Below are positions 1 to 13,216 of a stretch of DNA of 64,000 bases, piece after piece; the stretch's first letter is position 1; every line of letters begins with the position of its first letter. The translations under genes were made by a program, and so were the position numbers. The notes under the pieces are model-generated. The model had not been told where the DNA came from. It made no database searches and worked only from the letters and a program-made list of their open reading frames with translations. The stretch is from Simmondsia chinensis (lineage: Eukaryota; Streptophyta; Magnoliopsida; Caryophyllales; Simmondsiaceae): NCBI GenBank assembly GCA_018398585.1, contig JAGTTD010000001.1, positions 32,867,938 to 32,931,937 on the forward strand. The letters run 5' to 3'.

Positions 1-80
1 TGTATGCATTTATGTCATTTTACAGTAATCAACCAAATTCATCATCTAATTTTACCAAAAGCATACATGGAAATTATTAC

Positions 81-200
81 TCATCAGCTAGCAGCTAACA
101 GTTAATAGCAGATCAATTAGTTAACAGCTAACAACTAATAGCTAAACACTAAATGCTAACACGTAACATCTAAATGCTAACAGCTAACAACTGCAGAACA
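81..200. repeat. degenerate short repeat, AGCTAAC-like
   Basis: About ten imperfect copies of an AGCTAACA/TGCTAACA word spaced 8-15 bp. A low-complexity array with no coding content. Nothing else is seen in the first 300 bp. Confidence 0.6.
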
Positions 201-479
201 TAACCATATTATTGCAAGGTTTTCCTCACCCAAAAGCCCTCTATTTTCCAGTCCTAGCATGAATCACATAGCGATTAGGCAGGATTTTTTTTTTTTTTAC
301 TTTATTTTGACAGAATGTACTTCGGCTCTATTTGGCTTTTAAATTGAAATTATACTGTGAAATTATAATATTAATATTAATTTTAGTTTTAATGAAATTA
401 AAATTAGAATAAAAGGAAAATTCAATTATTTGGTCAATTAAAAAAATTTAAAAGTTGGAATTATAATTTTATAACAATT

Positions 480-1135
480 CGAGGCCTTAAAGGTTTAAGA
501 TCAATCAAGTTAGAGAACTTCAACTTTAAGGGCAACTAGGGTTGAGTCTCAATCTGACCTAATCAATTTGAATTCAAGTTATCTAAAGTCAACATGGGTT
601 GAGTTTTATTCAAGATAGATAATTTGTGTACAAGTCAGTTCGAATTTTTGGTTAATTAGGTTAGGTCATTTTGGGATTGAAGTTAGCATGGATTGAGTTT
701 CAATTGATTCAAGTCATCTTGGTTTTAAGCCAATCGAGTTGCATCATTTCGAATTTTGGGCTATCTCAAGTCAGGTTAAATTTGGACGAAGAATAAAATG
801 GGTCGGGTAATTTTGGGTTCGAGTCATCTTAAAATCTGGATGAATTGGGTTGGGCCATTTTGACCTTCGGGTTAGCTTGGTTGTTTCATATTCAAGACTG
901 GTAGTTCACGCTCTAATCATCCTGGTTTTGAGTTAATTAGATTAGGTCACTTTGGACTTTGAGTAGATAGGGTTGGGTTGAAGTTAGGTTAGATCATTCC
1001 AGGTTCAAATCATTCGAGTTAGATCATTTCAAGTGTTGGATTGAATTTAAGTTGTGTTAGGTCTTTTGTTTTCAAGTCATCTTGGGTTTCGAGTTAATCA
1101 AATTGGAACATTTTAGACTTCAATTCGACGCCGTT
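480..1135 (+). repeat. degenerate tandem array, GGTT/TCAAGTCATC type
   Basis: Loosely repeated units of roughly 40-60 bp containing words such as TTCAAGTCATCTTGGG and GAGTTAATCAGATTAGGTCA. The same array type occurs on the opposite strand at 54.4-56.15 kb. The segment 313-475 resembles a MITE edge (GGCTCTATTTGGC, then AT-rich GAAATTATA blocks), so the array is probably the interior of a Harbinger/Tourist-like element whose right end I cannot place. Confidence 0.6.
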
Positions 1136-1471
1136 TTTGTCGTAGGCAATTTTGTCTTTTTCCCATTTCCGACATTGAGTTATGCAAAAAATGGTACCTA
1201 ATTATTAATACATACAAAACTTATGGCACTAAAAAACAAATCGAAAAAATTAGGAACATTTTTAATATTTCTACAACCATTGAGCTACTAAAAAATAAAT
1301 AACTCTAAATATTAACAAAGTAATTGCACAAAATTTGTTTTAAAAGAGCTTAAGGTCAAGAGTCGTGGGTAATAATAAATTTGGTGTGTTAATTCTTGGA
1401 AATTCAAGAAGATTTAATAGAAATTTTGTAAGAAGGTGTTTACTTGTTAGTACGTTATGTTAAGGCTATAT
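1136..1471. other. AT-rich spacer, nothing recognised
   Basis: No ORF, repeat or element end that I can support. Confidence 0.5.
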
Positions 1472-2812
1472 AGTGTTTATATGTGTATGGTCATCGTAAA
1501 GTAAAAATAAACAAACATGCACAATGTAACTTACTGTGACTTGGGAGTAAGTGTAAAATCCGGACCGCAGGTGCTTGACTTTAATTAACCACCTGGAGAC
1601 AAGGGTTGATGCCTTTGGTGAACCTGACTTCATTTTGCAATATAAACGTGGATTCTGCTCTTACTCCAATCAAGGAGATTCTATTTATAATATTTTTTGG
1701 TATTTTTGAATTAATTGGATGCAAGAAAGTAAAAGAATAAAGACTTGGCACAAGTGGTAGTTGGGGTGACAGAAGCAAGCCCACAGACACCTTACCTCAT
1801 ATATTTAAGAGCTAAAAATTTGGGTGAAGACAAGTTTAAGAGCTCAGCAGCATATTTCAAGCCTGAGTCAACAATGTTTTTAGGCCTAGCATCTTAACTT
1901 TGAAATAACTTGAATGACTTTAAACTTGACAAGATTTTGGTGAGCGAATAGTATTTGGGTCACCAAATAAAGACCAACACAATCAAGTGCGATGCCTTCG
2001 CCATTTAAAGCCCTGAAATGATGACACCCATTCACCTAACTCACTAAGCTATGCCACCAGTCTAAGACCAACACAACCGAGTTCTGGGTCTGGCCATCAA
2101 AGCCTTAGACCAACTATGCTAAACTTAATTTGTGGAAAGAGTTGGGGATTGAGACTACTTCAGAAGGGGATACCTTCTAATACACCTGTAATTACACTCC
2201 CAACTGTATTGTTGAGGAAGAAAAACGAGCTACAAATACATCTACTTCTATGAAGAAAGAAAAGATAAAGCTCAGGTGTGTTGTAAAATGACAAAAACTG
2301 TAGAAGTTTATGTGTCGGTGTGGGGGCCCTTTGAAGAGTAACCTTATTCTTTATTTATAGACTAGGTTCTTAATTGTTACATCCTTAAATGATGGCACAT
2401 TTGTCAAATGTATTTCCTCCATGCTTTCACAACCTTGGACTAGTACTGAAAGTGCTTTGACGCACGTGCTCAAGGTCAAATATTCTTCCCCACGTTCTTC
2501 CATATTCACTTGCATGTCCTAGATGTACATGTCACTAATGTGCACTTCAAATAATTGTCTCAAGCCTAGGTAGTTACCTTTCTCGTGGCAATCCTAGTAA
2601 TGCCCTCAAGCTAAAGCTTGAAAGTCTAGTTAGCCCCCCCTTAAGAGACTATAATCTCAGGACTTCAGTTATTGAGGCAGTTGTAATATTTACAGCTTCT
2701 TTCCCACATAAAAAGATTTCTGGGTCTCGAGCCTAGCCTCAAGTGTTGAGCACATGTTCTTTTATCACCTAACAACATTTGTTTCAACTCACTTAAGTTA
2801 GGGGTGTAAGCA
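1472..2812 (-). repeat. LTR (left) of decayed gypsy-like element
   Basis: Aligns along its length with 8011-9376, sharing the blocks around CAAACATGCAC, GTGGATTCTGC, GGTAGTTGGGGTGAC, CACCTTACCT, GACAAGATTT and GGGTCAC. Ends in GGGGTGTAAGCA against GGGGTGTAAACA in the right copy, so the LTR runs TG...CA. The element reads on the minus strand, so this is its 3' LTR. Many indels indicate an old insertion. The left boundary is approximate. Confidence 0.7.
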
Positions 2813-3530
2813 AATGCTCTCCTTTTATTCATCTGTAACTTTCAAATTCTAACAAATAAAAAAGCTTGATTTGACTGCTGGTGTCTACAGGGGCTTGAAG
2901 CGGCACAACTAGAGCTTGAATTTGTTTTGATTTCATGGGTTTATAAATGTTCCATCGAGACAAGGCATTTTTCAAAAGGATGCTTGAGTTATGCCCCTAT
3001 CAAAGCCAAGCCTTCAGGCTCCTCATCCTCAAGAATAGTAGCTCTTCTAGTTTTAACCATTTGAATGTGGTCTAAAGTTAGATTTTGACTTTCCACTATA
3101 TAGGGACACGCATTATCATAGCCTCCCACTATGGTTACCAAAAGAAGTGTTTTCTCATTTAGTCTGTTATCTTAGAGCTACTTCGTTTTTATATGTGTGT
3201 GTGTGAGTAAGTCTAAACTACGAATTGCACACATTTGACCTCAATCAATCACCTCTATACAAGGGTTGATGCTTAAGGCGAATCTAACTTCGGTTTGCAA
3301 TAATGTGGATTCTGCTTATGTTCTAATTAAGAAGACTTTAATTATTATACTTTTCTAGTATTTTTTGGATAAGTTGGATGCTAGAAAGTAAAAGGATATG
3401 GATCCGGCCCAATAGGCTGTTGGAGTGACGAGCAAAGCCCATAGACATCTTACCTTGTGCACTTAAAAGCTAGGATGAAGACAAGTTTAAGAGCTCAACA
3501 GCCTATTCCAGTCTTGTTGGCAAACACCAG
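2813..3530 (-). mobile_element. fragment of a second copy: gag start, leader and LTR edge
   Basis: 2990-3190 aligns with the gag start and leader at 7820-8010 (ACTATGGTTACCAAAAG is shared with one mismatch). 3190-3530 aligns with the first 340 bp of the LTR. A partial second copy therefore sits between the left LTR and the gag body, by nested insertion or recombination. Confidence 0.6.
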
Positions 3531-3840
3531 TACTGATATTTTTGGATCTCTATCCACATGATCAAGATAAGTCATTGCAAATACCATATTATAGTCTTAT
3601 CATATAAATAGTTCAAACTTATCATCATATAGGAACTTGTTTTGACAATGTATTACCTTTTGACTTAAGATTATATGTGGTTCAATCTCATTGACCACTT
3701 ATATTAAATATTATTATATCATCATAAAAACATCAATCTCATGGCATGTTTTAAAAAATAATCACACATTTGTAACTCATAAAATATAATCATGCAATGG
3801 CACCAGTCTTTAGCAGGTTGCTCCCACTAAGACTCATTTT
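3531..3840. other. AT-rich insertion of unknown type
   Basis: Contains no homologue of the flanking element and no ORF. Possibly a small MITE or LTR scrap. No terminal repeats found. Confidence 0.35.
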
Positions 3841-6800
3841 CTTCTGAAGATGAGAGACTGTCCCATCTTTCGAGCTTCTTGCATGGCTCATTCTTAGCCT
3901 TCGCGGCTTTGGTTTTTGCCTTACTTTTTAGATCTTCAAGATCTATAGTTTTTGGGACACCGAATTTTTGTATCTTCATAGTCTGAATCCTTTTCAGCAT
4001 GATCCTTGACCATTCAAGAGTTAAGCTGAGCTCTCCTCTTTATTGCCTTCTTATGTAGCAGCTTCGTCTTCTGAGTTTGAGTGAGTTTAAAAGAGCCAAT
4101 GTTCTCTTGCCTAGGCTGGTTCTTCCTCCAAATGTTACCAAAATGGACCCCTAAAGGATATTGGCCTAGATATCATGGTCCCTGTGTGGTATCCACTTCA
4201 ATCAGGTGGCACTTTGGATTTCTCTTGGGATGCCTAGTTCTCAAGATTAATTGAGCCTTCGGGGAGGGATCCCTAGTTGGCTTATAGAGGTAAGACTCCT
4301 CAAATGGCATATTTATCTCCATAAGAGGATCCATGTTTAAGACGTAATCTGGGAGGAGTTTAAGTTTTCTCACTACTCCCTGTATCTTTCCATAACACTC
4401 ACGACAGTCCTCATAAGAGACTCTCTTTAAATCTTAAGATACCCTCTCACATTTTAGCAAATCAGCAGCTTTTCCTGAGGTACGATCGATCTCCATGGCT
4501 AGTTCTTTAGCTACTGATAATGAAATGGTTGATTTATTGCGGATATTAATCAGCAAGTTCCTGAAAACTGAACACTTATTGGTGGTATGAAACTATGTGA
4601 CATGCCAATGACATATTTCATACTCTAAAGCGCACCTGGGTCTGAGAATCTTAACATCCCATTTATAACTAGCATGTCAAATAGGCGGCTTATGACCCTT
4701 GCCCTCTAGATGTCATTCAAGAGCATTGCCTTCCTATTACAACACATGCAGTTAGTAAGAGCATGGTTTTGATCATTTGGGCAATAGTATCTACTACGTT
4801 AACCTAAACAAGACTTGGGAATGGGTATTTATCAACTTTAATTAGCCCCCTGGATCTATGTTTCTAAAGATGGCATAGTTCTTTGTCGCGTGGGTGAAAG
4901 AGTCATGCCACTTACAATACAGCTTCCCTTTCAACGAATTAGGATTAGGTTCTTGTGTTTTCCTCTAACCTTGAGCTTATTGTTTGCCTCGAGCCAATAA
5001 AATATTATGTCGGTTCTTGAGAGGTCAAATGAGTACTTTCTCAAGTCCTTGTGATTGATTAGACTTCCTAGCCTTGATATCCTTTTTCACTAAAGGATTA
5101 TAGACCATGGGACATGTTCAACAGCATCATCATAAGAAGGCATTTTCCCCTCATCAATCAGTTCATGCATGTAGGTCCATACCACTCAATTTTTCTTTTT
5201 TCTTTCAAGAAAGCCTCGTAGCTAGTGGCACATTCCACTAACTGTAGAAGACTAGTGAAATTTGATCCCTCAAATTTCTTCCTGAACTCAATATTCAAAC
5301 CATTTAAAGCTAGTTTGGCATATTCAACTTTAGGGAGAGCCACTGTACATTTTAACCTGGCTCTCTTGAACCGGTTAAGGTAGTCTTCTATAGATTCGTC
5401 TGGCTTTTGCCTCATTCGAGCCAGGTCTGATATAGAAGTTCCTAGTTCCATCCTAAGGAATTAAGCCTGAATTATTTGGCCATGTCATCCTAACTGTAGA
5501 TAAAAAGGGGTGGTAAGTTTATGTACCATTGGGAGGCAATCCCTGCTAGGGAACTAGGAAACAATCTAAGTTTCAAATAAAGGTTTTCAGCTGCCTCTCT
5601 GTATTGGTAATTAAACCTTGCTAGATGCTCGAGAGTAGATATGCTCCCCTCTCATGAGAAGAGAGTAAACTCATGGATCTTATATTATCGAAGGAATGGA
5701 TAATCTGTGTCAATAAAGTCACGGTACAACTTACTATAAAAGGGGTTTGTTGACCCTTCTAAGGCCTGGCCCATACATTTGCTTAATGAGGGCAACCAAT
5801 TGATCTTGGAGGGGTAGATTCAGTGCTTGATTGTGCACCTACCATTAGCCCCCAAGGGGTTGAGCGTCTCTAGGGGGATCAGCAAGATACCCCTGAGCTC
5901 CTATGACAATCGAATGAGGAAAAGTGTGTTGTCCTACATACGCACGGTTATACCCTCCTTGGTCAATGTGGCCAACTAGTTGATTAGCCACTATGTATGG
6001 ACCAACGGATACTTGAGTTTGGGGCATGCCTGAGGGCAAACCCTCATTGATGGTCGTTTGGCCATTCTAACCAGGTCAATCCCTATGGTATAATCTTGAG
6101 GACACAAGAAATTAGACTGCCCCAAGTCTTATACATGGTGGGAGGCCTAGGAGGAAGACACTGATCCCTAAAGTTGGGTACCTATCCTTGCCCACCAACT
6201 CCGAGGATTTGATTAGGCCTCAAAATGGCCTCTCCTGCATGGGGATTATCCGTGTGACCTTGCCCCGCAATATTAGGAGTGGGCACGGCCTTGACATTTG
6301 TGTTGAGGTCCCTTGGGATTAAGGTATGCCTTTGATTCAGAGGCCTAACAACTCCATAAGTCACGTTGCGGTTTCTATGACTTGGACCCATGCGTATGAC
6401 ACCTGGATTTGCCATAGTGGGGTTCCCTATTCTCCTAGGGTTAGCATTAATACCCTAATTCATTAGTAACCGTAAGCTTAAGGGAACATCAGGGGGGTAC
6501 CCAATGGGAATTGCGGAAGGAGGAGCAAGCTTCAATTGCCTAATATCCTCTCTAATGGCTTGGACTAAGCTGTTGTGAGTTTTAGCCTACTTTGCAAAGA
6601 TAGGCTTGACTTCAATTACTATCTGCCTAGCCACATATTTGGCTATAAGGCTAGCGGTAGAGGCGAATCCAGAGTGTATTCACTGGGCGCACATGCCTCC
6701 AATGACCTCTGGACAAATCCCACAAAATTTTGAGCAAAACCTTATTTAAATTGTAAATTTTACCTAAATGACCCCGCCCCCTTCCCTCTTCCACGGTCGT

Positions 6801-7840
6801 GCCCTTTTAATGGAAAAGTATTTTCATATCCCTCACTCATGTCTTCTCACATGTCATATCCATCAATCATATTAAATTTCTTGCTCCCTTCTCACATTCT
6901 TGCTCTCAAGTTTCTCTCCTTTTTTTGAACAATATGTCTTTTTTTTATTATAAATTATATTAACTCTATTTATTTTATTTAAAAATGATAATTTTAAAAT
7001 GACATAAAATATACATATAACTTACATGTTAATATATATAATAAGAGAATCTATAAAAAGATAAATTTATAAAAAATAATTATTTAATGTTATTTTTATT
7101 ACTTATTATATATTTTATTATTTAATTATATTTTGTTATTTATATTGAATATTCAAGTGATTCTTTCTTTTGATTTTTTTAATATTAAAATAAAAAATTT
7201 TGATAATTTTGGAAATTTAGAAGATGCTCAAAATGACTTTGAATGATATGATCTATATCTATAAAAGGTTTGATATTAACTTTAGAGCTATATCTTTTTT
7301 CCCCTTTCAACAGGCAAATTCACTCAAATCACTTATAATTTATATGTTAATCATTTTCAAAATTTTTAAAATTTAAAAATGCATTGTAATTAGTGATTTA
7401 CATATTGTAGTCTACTCAACGTTAGTGCACCCAGTGAAAATATTTTCTAGATCCGCCACTGGCTAGCGGTGGAAGATAAGGTTGTATTCATTTCAATCAA
7501 GACTCTATTGGCTTGTTTGTGAAGTCCCGACGTCATTGAATATGGTCCTCAAGGCGGCTACATTTTCATGCTGGCCATCTAGAGTATGCTCTGTCTCAGC
7601 ATGTTGTTTCTCTTGAGCTTCTTTTAAAGCCTGCTCAAGCCTTTAATCAACAAGTTCCATCTGACGTTTGAGCATGACCATAAAACTCTTTTGAGAATAG
7701 CCATCGAGTGCGATACGCTCGTATTCTAGGATGTTTTCGTCACCTCCACTTCCATTATCACAGTTGTGACCCGTTTCATCCCCTCGTGATATGGGACTTT
7801 GTTCTGAGAGGTGCTTGAGTGGTGGCCCAATCAAGGCCAA
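3841..7840 (-). pseudogene. gypsy-like gag/pre-protease polyprotein, broken
   Basis: Read on the minus strand from about 7840. The N-terminal part (7840-7643) is acidic. It is followed by a Pro/Gly/Asn-rich disordered part (6415-5845). The capsid-like core lies at about 5640-5158, with ARF...YREAAENLYLKLRLFPSSLAG, then SQWYINLPP, then DLARMRQKPDESIEDYLNRF, the conserved Retrotrans_gag pattern. Further left, CKWHD...THATKN at about 4900 looks like a zinc-knuckle-type CxxH motif. Stops and frame changes break it repeatedly. A 0.8-kb DNA transposon (6659-7460) interrupts it. No RT or integrase is found with this element. Confidence 0.75.
6659..7460. mobile_element. Mutator-like non-autonomous element
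   Basis: Terminal inverted repeats AGAGGCGAATCCAGAG at the left and AGTGGCGGATCTAGAA at the right (read inward), followed on both sides by TATTTCACTGGG-like and GTGCAC words. Flanked by a perfect 10-bp target duplication GGCTAGCGGT (6649-6658 and 7461-7470). The interior is AT-rich and non-coding. It interrupts the gag pseudogene exactly; removing it and one duplicate restores continuity. Confidence 0.85.
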
Positions 7841-8010
7841 ACCATCGGGTTCCTTAGGCTCGAGAGCACTAGCTCTCCTAGTTTGACCACTGGTGAATGG
7901 TCTGAGACTATATTGTGATAATCCATGATGGGGTTAAAAATAATAACACCTTGTATAGTGTCTCCCATTATGGTTACCAAAAGGAGCATTTGCTTCTTTT
8001 GTCTGTTTAG

Positions 8011-9376
8011 TGTATGTGTGGGTCGCTGTAAATACAAAATCAAATAAACATGCACTAATGAGACTCATAGTGACTTAGGAACGAGCCTAAATTCCGAAGT
8101 GCATGTGTTTGACCTCAACCAATCACCTCTACAGAGGGTTGGTGCTTTTGCTGGATCCGACTTTGGTTTGCAATACTAATGTGGATTCTGCACATGCTCC
8201 AATTAAGGAGATTTTAATTATATTTTTGGGATTTTTTGGGTTTAATAATTCGACAGAAATGTAATTGGATATGGATCATGGTCAAGTGGTAGTTGGGGTG
8301 ACGGAACTGAGCCCATAGACACCTTACCTTGCACACTTAAAAGGTAAGAATTGGGTTGGAGACAAACTCAACAGCTTAACAGTTCACTTACAAGTTTGAC
8401 TCAATCAGGTTTTTAAGCTTGGCACCCTTGACTTGTAATAACTGAATGAGTTATAGTTTGACAAGATTTAGATGGAGCGAACCACATTTGGGTCACTGGA
8501 TTAGGACCAATGCAATCATGGTCAAGCCTTGGTCGTCAAAGCCCTTAAAAGATGACTCAAACCTAAATTCACCTAACTTATTAAGTAGTGACACTAGTGT
8601 AAAGTCTAAAGCAAATCAAGCTCTAGGCTTGGCCGTCAAAGCCTTAAACTAATGACTCAAATCTCAACTCATCAATTTTTGGGAACATATTAGTTCATAC
8701 CGAAAAACCCAAAAATTATATTACCTTGAAGGAAAGCAAGTATACGTTATGCTACGTTATGTTATGCTAGACTAGGTTAAGTGATGCTATTCTTAGGATA
8801 AAAGCACAAGTGTGCTGTAAAGAAAAACTTGAAGAATTTTTTATATGGTGGTGCTGGACTCTTTACAATGACAATAGTGCCTCTTAATTATAGAAAAAGG
8901 AAATAACTGTTGCACCCTAAAATTCTGGCATATCTGCTCCACATTTGCCTTAACTCTTTTTCACGTGCTGAGTGGGCGATGATCGTGCCCTAAAAACGTG
9001 TGCTCGAGCCCTTTCTAGAAGCCGCACATCCATGTATTTCTCTCGAGACTCTTCTAGATACACCACATTCGCCTGGATATACTTAAGGCCCATGCTTCTT
9101 GGTGTGCACTCCAAGTAACTGCCTCGAGCCTCAGAACTGTCTCTCTTGCAGCCTTCTAGGAAGTCCCTCGAGCTCAAGCCTCCTTTACCCCATCAGCTGT
9201 CTTGAGAGGTTGTTATCCCATAAGAGATTTAACTCAATAGGCAACTGAGCTCAAGACACTGTTATCCTTTTATCTAAAGGTCAAACATGCCTCAAGGATG
9301 GTCCCACGTGGCAGACACGTGTCTTTTTATCATAAAACGGTGTCGTCCGAACTCCCTCGAGTTTGGGGTGTAAACA
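8011..9376 (-). repeat. LTR (right, 5') of decayed gypsy-like element
   Basis: Direct-repeat partner of 1472-2812. Begins near TGTATGTGTGGG and ends GGGGTGTAAACA on the plus strand. As the element reads on the minus strand, this is the promoter LTR, with the gag start about 170 bp beyond it. No clear primer-binding site is visible. Confidence 0.7.
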
Positions 9377-9671
9377 AGCATATATTAGAAATATTTTCTA
9401 AAAAATATATAATCTATAAATAGTTTTTTTGGTGCTTTATTTAATATTAACATTATTTCCTATCATAATATTCATCATAGCATTAATTAGTAAAGATGTT
9501 TCAATTATAAAATATTAGTTAGGAATGAAAAACAAATGGAACCATATAATTCACTGTAGGATTTGGAGCTAACTAATCAATTTTCATTATATTCATGTTC
9601 CACATTATTACATCTAGTGATCTAAGATCCTATCAGGTTTATTTTGGTTTGATTGATAGTGGGAGCAATGT
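9377..9671. other. AT-rich spacer
   Basis: Nothing recognised. Confidence 0.4.
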
Positions 9672-9798
9672 AACAACAACAACAACAAACCCAGTGCCTG
9701 CAAGGGCTCCCGCAAAAGCAGGGTCCCGTGGGGGGAGGGGGGTAGATGTATGGAGGAGGCTACCCTGAAGAGAGGCTGTTTCTGAGAACCCCCAACCT
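9672..9798 (-). mobile_element. RTE LINE, 3'-end fragment
   Basis: The (CAA)n stretch followed by CCCAGTGCCT, GGGCTCCCGC, CAGGGTC, GTAGATGTA and CCCCCAACCTGAG is the reverse complement of the 3' end of the complete RTE at 33780-37329. Severely 5'-truncated (about 130 bp). Confidence 0.85.
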
Positions 9799-9849
9799 GA
9801 GAAATCTGGTCCGCAGCAAAGAGCATGTGACCTAGCAGTAGGAGAGCAT

Positions 9850-12097
9850 CAAAGCATGAGTAGGGAAAAACATGAGAGTAATGTATACCTTTGAAATTTT
9901 TTTGATCCCTTGGAATGACGACTTGCCCCCACCTCCCTTTTGAAACCGAAGTTACTTCCCCTCATTTGAGGGAAAAGTTTTTCCTTCGAAAAACCCTTTT
10001 CGTCGAAAAATGCATGCCAAACAATGGAAAATGGAAAACCAATTCCGAGAATATGGTTTTCCCCCGAAACAAACGAAAAGTTGCGATAATGACATGGGAT
10101 ATGAAGGTGGGGTTTGTAGGAGCATGATGACATTTGTAGCCTTTATAGCATGGACTATACCTAAGGAAAACACAAGGTACACGGCAATACTTGAGTTTAT
10201 GACGATTGTAGGGGCATAGAAAGGGAGTACAAGAACACCCAAAAACCTTAAAGAAGGCATAATTCCGAATTATGCCAAAGAGGCGGAACAAAGGGGACTC
10301 ATTATTAAGAACGAGAGTTGGGAGATGATTTATGAGGTAACAAGCAATGAGAAAGGCGTCTTCTCAAAATGTTAGAGGAAGATGGGGCATGAAAAGGAGT
10401 ACGCAACCAATTTCACTAAGGTGATAATGTTTTCTTCATGCGCTAGCTTTCTGAGCTAGAGCATGTGGACAACCCAGCTTATGAATACCTTTATCCTTTA
10501 GAAAGGAAACACATTATGAAATTCACCATTCGAATAAGTGCCTAGACTTTCAATGTCACATTCGGAAGCAATTTCAACTGGAGGATGAACTTTTAATAGA
10601 CAGGGAAGACCTCATCTTTGGGTTGTAGAAGATAGATCCATGTTAAACGACTATAATCATCAATAAAAGGAAATATAGTAGTGATAATCATTTTATTAGG
10701 AGAAGTCCATACATTAGAAAGAATAAGTGCTAAAGGTTTGGATGCTATTGCTAGTGACTTAAAAAAAAGGCAAGTGATGTGCTTTGTCAAGTTGACATGA
10801 CTAACAAAATAAATTGTCCTCAATAAGCCCATTTCTATTACTAAGAGTACAAAGCAAAAGAATTTGATGGATGGTTAAGATGGTGATACCAAGTGTTAGG
10901 GGAGATCTTAACACCAAGAAGCACAAGAGGAGAGGCAGTTGTATTGAGCTATAAAATTAGGGTGTAGAGCCCAACCTTAGTGGTTCCCTAGAGTAGGAGA
11001 GCCATTGTTGCCTGATCCTTAACATAATATGCAGAAGGATCAAATTAAAGGAATACGTTACTATAAGAAGTGAATTTAGTGACATTGTGTGGTTTATGAG
11101 TGACTTTTGGAACATGACAAATATGGGATAAGGTTAAAGGTTAAGATGAGGATGTAGTTAGGGAGGAGACCCAATATGAATAACAAGGAGAGGATTATCG
11201 CTATCAACAACTACTCGATCATTGCTATGGTAGACTTGACGAGGATTGAGATTGTCGATGTTTGTGGTCCTGTGATGTGTTAGAATTGAGATGCCAAGTA
11301 TCACCTAAGGGTTGTCGTAGAGCAACATGGGAGACATGAGAGAGCAACATCGTTATTAGATGTATTAGCGACATAACTATGATAAAAACAAATGGTACCA
11401 TCTGAGAGCATGATGACCTTTCGTTCCTCATCTTTGGCATTAGATGCAAGGGCAATTGCCTCTATTTGCTAAAAGGAGGAACCAGGAGCTTATGACCAAG
11501 GCTTGCCTTTATAGTACTATTGATTTCTATGGTTACCAAAAGATTAAGATATGTCATTGTTCCTACAATGTGCTGCCGCAACATAAGTCGTTGGCCAGAA
11601 ACTTGATACTCGTTGTCGTCGTTCATGCTCACATAGGAAGCTAAACAACTAATCAAAGGAACTACAGTCAAAAAGTAAATAATAAGAGGCAACAACCAAG
11701 ACATATTCTTCACCCAAGAGCGTATTAGCATGGACCTTCATTTTATCAAGATGCATGAGTGTATTCATCTTTTTGAAGGTACTAAGGTTGTGACATAAGT
11801 AAATAGCTTTAGCGTGAGTGTAAGATAAGAATGACCCTCTCAAGAGAAGTCCAAAGGTTTTTGGTTGTATGACTAACTCCTCGCCTCATCATTTCATTAA
11901 AAAGAGAGGATAAAAGTCAAGCAAATAAGAGGCATTGGCAGATGTAGCAGAAAGAAATTTGGTTAGACAGGGAAGTTGTACCATCGAGATGTTAAGTAAG
12001 GTTTCACACTGCTACATGGGCCTTAAAAAGAAGTTCCAAATAAGAAATTGTCCCTTTTTTGTTTGATTGAGAATTAGTGATCGAGATGTTAAGTAAG
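9850..12097 (-). pseudogene. Ty1/copia polyprotein remnant
   Basis: Minus-strand fragments in copia order. Gag-like at 11850-11460 (SYTHAKAIYLCHNLSTF, then LMHLDKMKVHANTL). A protease/pre-integrase stretch at 11460-10850 (VVVDSDNPLLVIHIGS and, further on, NTWYHHLNHPS, the HHLxHP pre-integrase motif). Integrase core at 10832-10593 (FIDDYSRLTWIYLLQPKDEV). Integrase C-part at 10460-10100 (FFKVFGCSCTPF and VPCVFLRYSPCYKGYKC). Many stops and frameshifts. No RT is found and the region past 10100 is unrecognised. Both ends are lost; the right edge abuts the gypsy LTR at 12105. Confidence 0.75.
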
Positions 12098-12168
12098 GTT
12101 GGTCTGACAATATTTATAGACTTCGAACGGGAAGGTGCTGGGTTCATAGATGGAATCGCGTTCATCTC
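12098..12168. repeat. 71-bp direct repeat, left copy (RTE target duplication)
   Basis: Nearly identical (about 64 of 71 positions) to 13210-13280 on the far side of the RTE. Covers GTTGG plus the first 64 bp of the gypsy LTR (TGACAATATTTATAGAC...). Confidence 0.85.
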
Positions 12169-13209
12169 AACAACAACAACAACAGTCCCAGTGCCTCATG
12201 GGCTCCCGCATAAGCAGGGTATGGGGTGGTAGATGTACGCAGCCTTCCCCCTTCAGGGTGCCACCCTGACGAGGGGTTGTTTCCGAGGACCCCCAACCTG
12301 AGTAGCGTGTCATCATGGAAGCAAGTCAGCCTGCAAGCATGGAGCTACAAAACATAAGAGTGGGATATAGCACAAAGCAAGTGCCACTAAGCCAAATTCA
12401 AAACTTTATTAGAAGGCAACTACAAGTGAATAAAGGCAAGTAACAGATAAGCAAGTAAGTGTGCAACAGGAGGTCAAAAATGCTAAGTCACACTAGTGTT
12501 AGCTATAATACACAGTGCTACTCTAAGCCGCTACATCGGCTACCCCTACGCTAACCCTCCAACGAGCTCTATCTAAGACCATCTCCTCCCGTAGGTTTAT
12601 GTGGGTGAGGTCTTGTAGGATCGTCTTCAGCCACCTCTTCTTGGCCTACCTCTTCCTCGCCTTCCTAGTGTAGTATGGAGTTGCTCACATCTCCTGACTG
12701 GAGCAGTGGTCGGTCTCCTCCTAACATGTCCAAACCACCTCAAACAATGCTCCTTTAATTTATCCTCGATCGAGGGTACGTCCAATTTGCCTCTAATAAC
12801 ATCGTTCCTGATACTATCCTTCCTTGTGTGTCCGCACATCCACCGCAGTGTCCTCATCTCCGCCACCTTCAACTTTTGTGTATGGTGTTGTATTGTTGGC
12901 TGACACTCCGCCCCATACGTCATCGCCGGTCTCACTACCGTCTTATAATATTTTTCCTTTAGCTTTAGCGGAAACTTTCTATAGCAAAGTATTGCTGAAG
13001 CCATCTTCCACTTCTGCCAGCCCACTTTAATCCGATTATTGACATACTCATCAACTTCGCCATTCTGTTGTACCATGGAACCCAAGTATCTGAAACTCTC
13101 CTTTCTCTGTATGGTCTCAGCACCTATATTGACTTCTTCTGTGCTAGGCATGTTGGAGGGGCCAAACTTGAGTTCCATGTACTCGGTCTTGGATCTACTG
13201 ATTCGTAAC
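12169..13209 (-). mobile_element. 5'-truncated RTE LINE in a gypsy LTR
   Basis: Starts at the left with (AAC)n, the reverse complement of the RTE 3' tail, then the same 3' UTR words as the copy at 33.8-37.3 kb. The coding part lies at 13209-12627 on the minus strand. The right end is truncated inside RT, just after LRISRSKTEYMELKFG. Flanked by 71-bp direct repeats. Confidence 0.88.
12627..13209 (-). pseudogene. RTE reverse transcriptase C-terminal region
   Basis: Open for 222 residues, but the first 29 come from gypsy LTR sequence; RTE homology begins at LRISRSKTEYMELKFG. Contains RYLGSMVQQNGEVDEYVNNR, RTLRWMCGHTRKDSIRNDV and LKEHCLRWFGHVRRRP, the block after the RT palm in plant RTE elements, matching the tail of the full-length copy. 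The endonuclease and catalytic palm are missing, so it cannot mobilise. Confidence 0.85.
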
Positions 13210-13216
13210 GTTGGTT

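Noticed and set aside
6182..6415. Separate small genes at 5845-6415
   Set aside because: Disordered N-part of the broken gag polyprotein on the same strand.
9849..10291. Several overlapping frames on both strands around 10 kb
   Set aside because: Only the minus-strand copia integrase frame has homology; the others are shadows or MITE-like AT sequence.
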